From: Flavobacteriales bacterium
GTDB lineage: Bacteria > Bacteroidota > Bacteroidia > Flavobacteriales > Schleiferiaceae
Direction of reading: 5' to 3'
Length of the DNA: 54,743 nucleotides
Assembly (NCBI GenBank): GCA_007693635.1
Contig: REDE01000131.1
Coordinates: 1 to 54,743 of the forward strand
In this document: positions 25,801-33,778 of the stretch, piece by piece
Layout: every line of letters begins with the position of its first letter
Numbering within the stretch: position 1 is the first letter of the stretch
Made by a program: the position numbers and the translations under genes
Notes under the pieces: generated by a model
What the model was told of the DNA's origin: nothing
The model's database searches: none
Seen by the model: only the letters and a program-made list of their open reading frames with translations

Positions 25801-28127
25801 TGCGAAAATTATACATCTTTACATTTGCCTTCATAAGCGCCGGATTAATGGCACAATTGCCAATAAACCGAGCTACAAAGTTCAAACAACTCTACGAAGA
25901 ACTTCCTACGCCAAACGCTTACCGTACGGCCTCTGGCGCACCTGGTCACGAGTATTACCAACAGCGCGCAGATTACGATATGTCGATTACACTCGATGAT
26001 AAAAATCAGCGCATCTACGGCGAGCAAACCATTACATATTTCAACAATTCGCCCGATGAACTCACTTATTTATGGGTTCAATTGGATCAAAATATGCGCG
26101 CACGGAATTCTGTGACTCGAAAAATAGAGATGAATTCGCTGGGAGATCGCGTATCTACCGCCCAGCTTCAACGCATGATGAACGATTTCGATGGGGGATT
26201 TAAAATCGATTATGTTCAGGAAACCAACGGTCGAGATCTACCTGTAACGGTTAACTACACCATGATGCGCATCGATTTGCCTCAACCGCTAAAAGCCGGT
26301 GGGCGATTCTCCTTTAAGGTAAAATGGTGGTACAACATCAACGACCGTATGCAAATTGGCGGACGTTCAGGATACGAATATTTCGAGGAAGACGACAATT
26401 ATCTGTACACCATTGCCCAGTTTTTCCCCAGAATGGCCGTGTACAATGAAGTGGAAGGCTGGCAAAATAAGCAGTTTCTAGGCACCGGTGAATTTACCCT
26501 GCCTTTTGGCAATTACAAAGTTAGAATTACCGTTCCTGAAGACCATGTAGTCGCATCTACTGGTGAACTCCAAAACGCTTCCTCTGTTCTTAACAAAACC
26601 CAACGCGACCGCTTAGCCCGGGCACGTAAAAGCTCCGAACCCGTACTCATCATTACGCAAGAAGAAGCTGAAAAAAATGAAAAAAGTCGGGCCTCAGGAA
26701 CCAAAACATGGGTTTTCCACGCTGAAAATGTTCGGGATTTTGCTTTTGCCTCTTCGAGAAAATTCATTTGGGACGGAATGAACGAACCCACTGGAGGAAA
26801 AGATGTTCTCTGCATGAGTTTTTACCCGAAAGAAGGCAACCCACTTTGGGAAAAGTACTCAACAAAAGTTGTGGCACACACCGTAAAAGTATACTCCAAA
26901 CACACCATTGACTATCCTTATCCCGTGGCTATATCGGTGCATTCCAAATGGATTGGCATGGAGTATCCCATGATTTGCTTTAATGGCGGACGCCCCGAAC
27001 CGGACGGCACCTACTCAGAAGCTACCAAATACGGGATGATCGGTGTAATCATCCACGAAGTTGGGCACAATTTCTTCCCAATGATCATCAACAGTGATGA
27101 GCGTCAATGGACCTGGATGGATGAGGGATTGAACACCTTTATGCAGTTCATTACCGAGCAGGAATGGGATGTTGATTATCCCTCACGCCGAGGTCCGGCA
27201 CACAAAATCGTAGATTATATGCGTGGCGATCCTTACGGCATGGTGCCCATTATGACAAATAGCGAAAGTATTTTGCAATTTGGAAATAATGCCTACGGAA
27301 AAGCCGCAACCGCTCTGAATATTCTGCGAGAAACCATTATGGGAAGAGAGTTGTTTGACTACGCTTTCAAGGAATACGCAAGACGTTGGGCGTTTAAACA
27401 TCCTACGCCTGCAGACTTTTTCCGAACTATGGAAGATGCCTCAGCGGTTGATCTAGATTGGTTTTGGCGAGGCTGGTTCTACTCAACAGATCATTGTGAT
27501 CTAGCGCTCCAAGATGTGCGTTGGTACCAGATAAATACCAAAAATCCCGATATTGAACAGCCTCTCGAACGAGCAGCGGCTGAACGCGAAAACCGCGGAG
27601 TAACTTTCGACCGCAATCAGGAAATGCGCGGAAAGGCTGTGGTTGATATCGACCCCGAAACCCGTGACTTTTACAACAGTCCCGAAAGATTTAAAGTCAC
27701 CCCACTAGACCGCCAAGATTACCAACGATACCTAAGCATGTTCGATGAAAACGAGCGTCAACTCCTAGATACGAACTTGAACTTTTACGAAATTCACGTG
27801 CGCATGATTGGAGGACTACCAATGCCGGTTATTTTAGAGTTTACTTTTGACGACGGAACGCGAAAGATAGAACATATCCCCGCAGAAATATGGCGTAAAG
27901 GAGACACCCTAGCCACCAAGGTTTACTGGTTTGAAAAGGAAGTTACGGGTATTGTGCTCGATCCATTTTTGGAAACGGCAGACGTAGACCGAAACAACAA
28001 CTATTGGCCACCACGGATGGAGCCTACTCGATTCGAGTTGTTTAAAAGCCAAGGCTCAGGGAGGTACGGACGCAGAGCAAGCGAAAACCCCATGCAAAGG
28101 GCACGCAGAGCTGAGGAGGTGAAATAA
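25800..28127 (+). CDS. M1 family zinc metallopeptidase
   Basis: 775 residues with an N-terminal signal peptide (about 1-20, ending GLMAQ), so exported. Seen: the M1 zinc site HEVGH (419-423) followed by exactly 18 residues and Glu442 in WMDEG, with a Tyr-rich region beyond. The substrate-binding GxMEN motif of true aminopeptidases appears as WIGMEYP just before the zinc site, an altered form that I recall in the Bacteroidota branch of this family. The C-terminal ~200 residues are charged and carry several Arg/Glu stretches. Probably a periplasmic or outer-membrane-associated peptidase. It is the last gene of the operon. Confidence 0.9.
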   Translation: MRKLYIFTFAFISAGLMAQLPINRATKFKQLYEELPTPNAYRTASGAPGHEYYQQRADYDMSITLDDKNQRIYGEQTITYFNNSPDELTYLWVQLDQNMRARNSVTRKIEMNSLGDRVSTAQLQRMMNDFDGGFKIDYVQETNGRDLPVTVNYTMMRIDLPQPLKAGGRFSFKVKWWYNINDRMQIGGRSGYEYFEEDDNYLYTIAQFFPRMAVYNEVEGWQNKQFLGTGEFTLPFGNYKVRITVPEDHVVASTGELQNASSVLNKTQRDRLARARKSSEPVLIITQEEAEKNEKSRASGTKTWVFHAENVRDFAFASSRKFIWDGMNEPTGGKDVLCMSFYPKEGNPLWEKYSTKVVAHTVKVYSKHTIDYPYPVAISVHSKWIGMEYPMICFNGGRPEPDGTYSEATKYGMIGVIIHEVGHNFFPMIINSDERQWTWMDEGLNTFMQFITEQEWDVDYPSRRGPAHKIVDYMRGDPYGMVPIMTNSESILQFGNNAYGKAATALNILRETIMGRELFDYAFKEYARRWAFKHPTPADFFRTMEDASAVDLDWFWRGWFYSTDHCDLALQDVRWYQINTKNPDIEQPLERAAAERENRGVTFDRNQEMRGKAVVDIDPETRDFYNSPERFKVTPLDRQDYQRYLSMFDENERQLLDTNLNFYEIHVRMIGGLPMPVILEFTFDDGTRKIEHIPAEIWRKGDTLATKVYWFEKEVTGIVLDPFLETADVDRNNNYWPPRMEPTRFELFKSQGSGRYGRRASENPMQRARRAEEVK

Positions 28128-28137
28128 TCACCTCCTC
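28113..28137. terminator. Perfect 10-bp hairpin spanning the M1 peptidase stop codon
   Basis: 28113-28122 pairs exactly with 28128-28137, and the loop AATAA contains the TAA stop. There is no T run, so it may act as a weak terminator or an RNA 3'-end stabiliser between the convergent M1 and ferredoxin genes. Confidence 0.5.
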
Positions 28138-28172
28138 CAATCTCATTTATTAAATGTTGAAAATCTGAGCGC

Positions 28173-28535
<363 letters not shown>

Positions 28536-28616
28536 TTAAAGGGTGTCACATTCAGAATTCTCTATTGATATGTAAAACAAGTGTTTGATAAATCAAGTAG
28601 AGCAATTCTATCATCG

Positions 28617-28624
28617 TACATTTG
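28617..28624 (+). promoter_or_regulatory. -7 box (TACATTTG) of the acyl-CoA reductase operon
   Basis: Matches TAnnTTTG, 33 bases before the ATG at 28657. Since it lies inside an in-frame extension reaching 28585, it supports the shorter start. Confidence 0.5.
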
Positions 28625-28656
28625 CAGCAACAAAGATATACAAACGAAGGTTTACC

Positions 28657-29682
28657 ATGAACACCAATTCCATAAAAGAACAACTCGTAAATTTTGGGAA
28701 AGCCCTAGGCGAAATTGCCAGTAAAGAAACCTTCAGTATTCATCCAGAGGCGCAACAAAAATTGGAGAATGCGGTCCTAATAGCATGGCATAAAAATCCG
28801 TGGTTTTCGGAAGAAAATGTGCGATTTGCCATGAAAACATGGAGTGAAGAGCTCGATAAAACCTCCGTAGAAAAGTGGTTGAGCTACTACTCATTTGGTC
28901 AAAATAACCCCAAGAAGATTGGAATCATCTCTGCAGGAAATATACCACTTGTCGGATTACACGATTTGATATGCGCCTGGGCAACCGGCCATGAAGTTCA
29001 CATCAAGTTTTCCTCCGACGATTCGTTAATGCCCGTTGTATTAGAGCTCGTTAAAGTCATTTCCGGTATTCCTGATCGTTTCGTTGAACACAAGCATTTA
29101 CTCAAAAACGCCGACGCATACATTGCTACTGGCAGCGATAATAGTGCGCGCTATTTTGATTACTATTTTGGCAAATATCCCCATATCATTAGAAAAAACC
29201 GCAATTCAGTGGCGATACTCAATGGTGAAGAAAGCGCAGATGAACTGAAGGGTTTGGCCGAAGACATCTTTCGTTACTTTGGCTTGGGGTGTCGCTCGGT
29301 GAGTAAAATCTTCATCCCGCGCGACTACGATTTTCAAAAGTTCTTTGCTGCAATGGTCGACCACCAAAAAATTGTAGAACACAACCGTTACGGGAATAAT
29401 TACGACTACTACCGAACAATCTACATGTTGAGTCAGTTGCCCATTTGGGAAAATGGATTCATGGTGCTTAAGGAAGACCAAGGGTATTCATCGCCGGTCG
29501 CGGTTGTTTTTTATGAGTATTACGATCGTTTAGAGGACGTTCAAAACGAATTAAATAACCGTCAGGAAGAGATTCAGTGCATCGTAGGCAAAGGACATCT
29601 ACCCTTCGGGACTACCCAAAAACCCTCGTTGAGTGATTACGCCGATGGTGTGGATACCGTACAATTTTTATTGAATATATAG
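28657..29682 (+). CDS. Acyl-CoA reductase, LuxC-like
   Basis: 341 residues from the ATG at 28657. A member of the aldehyde-dehydrogenase superfamily: NADPH-dependent reduction of acyl-CoA or acyl-thioester to aldehyde. Seen: a nucleotide-binding region around residues 86-125 (KIGIISAGNIPLVGLHD...VHIKFSSDDS), the ATGS turn (157-160) and the catalytic Cys212 in FGLGCRSVSK. It is shorter than Vibrio LuxC (~480). The physiological substrate of these small Bacteroidota versions is not established. It is followed 18 bases later by a dehydrogenase. Confidence 0.8.
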   Translation: MNTNSIKEQLVNFGKALGEIASKETFSIHPEAQQKLENAVLIAWHKNPWFSEENVRFAMKTWSEELDKTSVEKWLSYYSFGQNNPKKIGIISAGNIPLVGLHDLICAWATGHEVHIKFSSDDSLMPVVLELVKVISGIPDRFVEHKHLLKNADAYIATGSDNSARYFDYYFGKYPHIIRKNRNSVAILNGEESADELKGLAEDIFRYFGLGCRSVSKIFIPRDYDFQKFFAAMVDHQKIVEHNRYGNNYDYYRTIYMLSQLPIWENGFMVLKEDQGYSSPVAVVFYEYYDRLEDVQNELNNRQEEIQCIVGKGHLPFGTTQKPSLSDYADGVDTVQFLLNI

Positions 29683-29700
29683 ATTAATCGACTGCCTTTT

Positions 29701-30654
29701 ATGAAGAAAAAAGTTGTTGGACTTGTTGATTCCGTTCATCACTCCTGTAGAAAACTACTTGAGGAGTTAGGCTATGAGGTTCAGGACTTTTCTTCCTTTG
29801 ACGAAAAAAAATGTCGACTAGCCATTCATGACGTTGAAGCAATTATTGTTCGCAGTCGTTTTCCGTTCAACGCAACATTTTTACAAGAAAACAATCACCT
29901 AAAGTGCATCGGAAGGTGGGGCAGTGGTTTGGAAAATATCGACTTAGACGCGGCGGAAAAGCTCGGTATTTCGGTGGTAAATGCCCCGGAGGGAAATCGT
30001 CAGGCCGTTGCTGAACATGCTCTACTTTTGTTACTTAGCATGATGCGCCATATGCCTAAGTTTTCCGATGAAGTTCGAAAGGGGATTTGGAAACGAGAAG
30101 AAAACCGGGGATTCGAATTGCGCGGTAAAAAAGTTGGTATTATTGGGTACGGCAATACGGGCAGTGCATTTGCGCGTCTTTTAGGCGGATTCAATATTGA
30201 AGTTTTAGCCTATGATGCCTATCGGACTAATTTTTCAGATGCACACATACGAGAAGTAGCCTTGAGTGAGATTTTAGAAAATGCTGATGTTATTAGTCTT
30301 CACATTCCACTAACGAAAGAAACCAAAGGAATAGCCGACGCTGATTTTTTTAGTAAAATAAAAAGACCAGTATATTTCATAAACACCGCCCGTGGACCAT
30401 TAATCGATCCAGAGGCGTTGTTACAAGCATTAAAAAAAGGAAGCGTAATTCGCGCTGCCTTGGATGTACTTCCCTTTGAAAAGAGTAGCTTTGAGCAACT
30501 CGATCAACACCCTCTATTGGAGACCTTTATTTCCCATCCTGATATTGTTGTTAGTCCGCATATTGCCGGTTGGACACACGAGGCAAATGATAAAACTGCC
30601 GATTGGCTCATTCACCGAATGCACGACATTTTATGCATCCCAGATGTAACATAA
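29701..30654 (+). CDS. D-2-hydroxyacid dehydrogenase, phosphoglycerate dehydrogenase-like
   Basis: 317 residues. NAD-dependent oxidation of a D-2-hydroxyacid. Seen: a Rossmann motif GIIGYGNTGSAF (about 146-157), the catalytic Arg in NTARGPLI, Glu in DVLPFEKSSF and His in SPHIAGWT. This gives the Arg/Glu/His triad of the family. It lacks the ACT domain of full-length SerA, so it is the short type. In many Bacteroidota a gene like this next to serC is the serine-pathway enzyme. serC is not here, so the substrate is not certain. Confidence 0.85.
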   Translation: MKKKVVGLVDSVHHSCRKLLEELGYEVQDFSSFDEKKCRLAIHDVEAIIVRSRFPFNATFLQENNHLKCIGRWGSGLENIDLDAAEKLGISVVNAPEGNRQAVAEHALLLLLSMMRHMPKFSDEVRKGIWKREENRGFELRGKKVGIIGYGNTGSAFARLLGGFNIEVLAYDAYRTNFSDAHIREVALSEILENADVISLHIPLTKETKGIADADFFSKIKRPVYFINTARGPLIDPEALLQALKKGSVIRAALDVLPFEKSSFEQLDQHPLLETFISHPDIVVSPHIAGWTHEANDKTADWLIHRMHDILCIPDVT

Positions 30655-30693
30655 ATCGAGTTCGGGCGTTTTTTAATCAGTAAAGAGCTTTCT

Positions 30694-31599
30694 ATGATGT
30701 TACGGTACATATTTTTGTTTTATAGCTTTGGTCTTTTTGCTCAGCAAGAAGCCGAGCCCATGCGTCAATTAGCTTTGTATGGTGAGCAAATAATGTTGGC
30801 TTCGGAAAGAGAAGGCCGCGAAGAAGCCAACGCTGCGTTCAAAGAATTACTCATCGAGATATTGGAGAATTCTCTTAGTCCCTTTGACCTTGACTTTAGC
30901 GAGGTAAAAAATCTGTCTGCACTACTCAGTGATGACAAACAAGTATACATATTTACTTGGATTCTGCCGGATTTACCGGGGAAAGAGAAATTCAACGGAC
31001 TCATGATTATTCGTCGTGGTAAAAAGAAAAAACAGGATTTTGCGTTACACGAACTCGATGATGTCGCCTTAGAATTGAGTGGTGCGCCCTACCAAATGCT
31101 TTCGGCCGGCCGATGGTACGGAGCCTTGTACTATCAGATTTTCACAGTAAAACACAAGTCAGACACCTACTATATGCTAATGGGTTATCGTATGCTTAGT
31201 GACCAGGTACAGAAAAAACTCATCGATGTATTACATATTGCCTCCGATGGAGTTCCTCGTTTTGGTGCCAAAATATTTAACGTCAAAAAATTGATGGATT
31301 ACACCTATGAGCGCCCCCCGTATCGTTTATTTTTTCAGTATAGTGCCCGCGTAAGTGCTTCGTTCCGTTATGTACCGTCTGAGGGAATGATTATTCTTGA
31401 TCATCTTTCGCCGCCGGAGAATTCGCCGCCACGGGTGTGGTCGTTTTATGGTCCGGACTTCAGTTATGACGGACTTGAGTTTATTAAAGGCCGTTGGGAG
31501 TTGAGGGAAGAAATAAGTTTTGATTCGGGTCTTCGGCAACCCACACCACAAAATCCGCCCAAAAAAGACCCACGCACCGGAAAAGTACAGCGCAAATGA
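30694..31599 (+). CDS. Conserved secreted protein of unknown function upstream of rsmA
   Basis: 301 residues. Seen: a short signal peptide (1-17, ending GLFAQQ), then a mixed alpha/beta body with FTWILPDLPGKEKFNGLMI, GRWYGALYYQIF and DTYYMLMGYRM. The tail is basic and Pro-rich (PTPQNPPKKDPRTGK). No catalytic motif or family recognised. It overlaps rsmA by 4 bases (ATGA) and is therefore translated with it. A Met-Met start gives two possible start codons, 30694 and 30697. Confidence 0.75.
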   Translation: MMLRYIFLFYSFGLFAQQEAEPMRQLALYGEQIMLASEREGREEANAAFKELLIEILENSLSPFDLDFSEVKNLSALLSDDKQVYIFTWILPDLPGKEKFNGLMIIRRGKKKKQDFALHELDDVALELSGAPYQMLSAGRWYGALYYQIFTVKHKSDTYYMLMGYRMLSDQVQKKLIDVLHIASDGVPRFGAKIFNVKKLMDYTYERPPYRLFFQYSARVSASFRYVPSEGMIILDHLSPPENSPPRVWSFYGPDFSYDGLEFIKGRWELREEISFDSGLRQPTPQNPPKKDPRTGKVQRK

Positions 31600-32363
31600 A
31601 CGTTCGACCCAAAAAACACTTAGGGCAGCATTTTTTAACTTCCCAAGAAATAGCCCGTAGAATAGCGGAGATTTTTAAAAACGACAGTCCGCAGCGGGTT
31701 CTGGAAATCGGACCAGGCACGGGTGTGTTAACGCGACATTTATGCGAGTTATATCCTCACGTAGAAGCCATTGAAATCGATGGCGAATCGGTAAATTACT
31801 TGCATCAATACAATATATTACCACCATTCAACATCCATGAGGGCGACTTTCTGCGCTTAGATATTCGGGCTCTTGTGCAAGAACCTACGGCCTTGATTGG
31901 AAATTTCCCGTATAACATTTCTACACAAATCATGTTCCGCTTGGTTGAATTGCGCGATTTATTCCCACAAGCCGGGGGAATGTTTCAGAAAGAAGTAGCT
32001 GAGCGCATTGCGGCTCCTCCGGGCAGCAAAGTCTACGGTATACTCAGCGTTTGGGTGCAAGCATTCTATAAAGTTGAGTATGCATTTACAGTGGCGGAAG
32101 GCGCCTTTAACCCTCCTCCTAAAGTAAAATCAGGAGTTATCTATTTGACTCGATTAGAAAAGCCGAGAATAACCGGTAATCCTGCGGAATTTTTGCGTTT
32201 AGTAAAAACTGCTTTTGGACAACGTAGGAAAATGCTTCGACGATCTTTAGCGGGATATTCTTTTTCTTCAGAACAAAAAGAAATGCCTATTTTTGAGCGC
32301 CGACCAGAAACCTTATCGGTGGAAGAATTTGATCAACTTTTAGGGCTATTGAAATATGAGTAA
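31596..32363 (+). CDS. rsmA: 16S rRNA (adenine1518/1519-N6)-dimethyltransferase
   Basis: 255 residues (also called KsgA). Uses S-adenosylmethionine to dimethylate two adjacent adenines near the 3' end of 16S rRNA during small-subunit assembly. Seen: KKHLGQHFL at the start, the SAM-binding loop VLEIGPGTGVLT (about 36-47), and the catalytic NFPYNIS (family NLPYxIS, with Leu changed to Phe). FGQRRKMLRRSL lies near the end. It overlaps the gene before by 4 bases and mgtE by 8. Confidence 0.96.
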   Translation: MNVRPKKHLGQHFLTSQEIARRIAEIFKNDSPQRVLEIGPGTGVLTRHLCELYPHVEAIEIDGESVNYLHQYNILPPFNIHEGDFLRLDIRALVQEPTALIGNFPYNISTQIMFRLVELRDLFPQAGGMFQKEVAERIAAPPGSKVYGILSVWVQAFYKVEYAFTVAEGAFNPPPKVKSGVIYLTRLEKPRITGNPAEFLRLVKTAFGQRRKMLRRSLAGYSFSSEQKEMPIFERRPETLSVEEFDQLLGLLKYE

Positions 32364-33708
32364 CGAAGAGAAACTAACCCCGGCATTTCTAGAATATCTC
32401 GAAGAATGTCTGTTGCAAGACAGAATGGGTGAGGTGGCCCAAGTGGTTGAGGATATGCACCCTGCAGATATTGCGGAGGTTATTGACAGATTGGATGTAA
32501 CCTTAGCTCGGAAGCTGTTAGACGCCATGCCAAACGCGTTATCGGCCGATGTTATTGTGGAGCTTGACGACGAGGTTCGGTATGATTTGTTTGAAGAATA
32601 TAGCGCCACTGAAATCGCAGAAAAGGTTATTGGCGAACTTGATTCCGATGATGCTGCTGACCTTATTTCTGAATTGCCTGAAGACCGTATTCAGGAGGTA
32701 TTAGGAAAAATCACCGATGATACGCAAGCCCAAGAGATTGCTGAACTCTTAACCCACGAAGAAGATACCGCGGGCTCCTTGATGGCGAAGGAATTGGTTA
32801 AGGTTAACCAAAACTGGAAACTCATGCGCTGTGTACGTGAAATGCGTCGTCAGGCAGAAGACATCGAGCACGTGCATACCGTTTATGTGGTAGATGATGA
32901 GAATGTCCTTTTGGGAACCTTAAGTCTCAAAAAGCTATTAACAACCTCCACGCGAACCGCCGTGTCTGAGGTATTTGAACCTAGTGTGGTATCGGTACGC
33001 ACCGACACCGATGCTGAAGAGGTTGCTCGTATCATGCGCAAATATGACTTGGTGGTAATTCCAGTTGTGAATGAAGACAACCAACTCATGGGGCGTATTA
33101 CGATAGACGACGTAGTCGACGTTATTACCGAGGAAGCCGGAAGAGATTACCAGATGGCATCGGGTTTAACACAAGACGTTGAGGCGACAGATGACGTGGT
33201 AATGCTTACCAAAGCGCGATTACCTTGGGTGCTTATTGGGATGATTGGCGGAGTTTTGAGTTCCCGAGTTATCGACTTTTTCGACATTACACAATTTCCA
33301 GAAATGGCGTTATTTATTCCGTTAATTGCCGCTACTGGGGGTAATGTTGGTGTGCAATCAGCAGCCTTAGTGGTTCAATCTCTGGCTTCTGAAGGCGGAT
33401 TCAAGGATTCTCTGATGAGTAAATTAGTCAAGGACTTTGGGGTAGGATTACTAACAGGCGTGATTTGTGCCACTGTAATTTTTCTGGTGAGTTTCGCCCT
33501 TGGATCGGGATATAACTTGGCGATCACCGTTTCAATAGCCTTATTGAGTGTGATAGTTTTTGCCGCATTGTTCGGGACGTTTATTCCACTTATGCTTCAT
33601 AAGGTAAATGTTGATCCGGCTGTAGCTGTGGGTCCGTTTATCACCACAACCAACGACATTATTGGGCTCTTTATTTACTTTGGTGTTGGCAGAGTTATTA
33701 TGATGTAG
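32356..33708 (+). CDS. mgtE: Magnesium transporter MgtE
   Basis: 450 residues. Mg2+-gated channel of the inner membrane, open when cytoplasmic magnesium is low. Seen: an acidic N domain (about 1-130, with HPADIAEVID), two CBS modules (about 135-255), a plug helix, and five membrane helices (about 285-450). The family signature PLIAATGGNVGVQSAALVV lies in the first pore region and TTNDIIGLFIYFG at the end. No Mg-sensing RNA is visible upstream because the gene overlaps rsmA. Confidence 0.95.
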   Translation: MSNEEKLTPAFLEYLEECLLQDRMGEVAQVVEDMHPADIAEVIDRLDVTLARKLLDAMPNALSADVIVELDDEVRYDLFEEYSATEIAEKVIGELDSDDAADLISELPEDRIQEVLGKITDDTQAQEIAELLTHEEDTAGSLMAKELVKVNQNWKLMRCVREMRRQAEDIEHVHTVYVVDDENVLLGTLSLKKLLTTSTRTAVSEVFEPSVVSVRTDTDAEEVARIMRKYDLVVIPVVNEDNQLMGRITIDDVVDVITEEAGRDYQMASGLTQDVEATDDVVMLTKARLPWVLIGMIGGVLSSRVIDFFDITQFPEMALFIPLIAATGGNVGVQSAALVVQSLASEGGFKDSLMSKLVKDFGVGLLTGVICATVIFLVSFALGSGYNLAITVSIALLSVIVFAALFGTFIPLMLHKVNVDPAVAVGPFITTTNDIIGLFIYFGVGRVIMM

Positions 33709-33724
33709 AGGGAATAAAAATCGC

Positions 33725-33760
33725 AAAAAAAAGCCCGTCAGTTGTTGACGGGATTTTTTT
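33725..33760. terminator. Bidirectional terminator between mgtE and acnA
   Basis: Stem 33734-33740 with 33746-33752 (CCCGTCA/TGACGGG), with an A run before and seven T after. It serves mgtE on plus and the aconitase gene on minus. Confidence 0.9.
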
Positions 33761-33778
33761 ATAGGACTGGTTGCTCTT

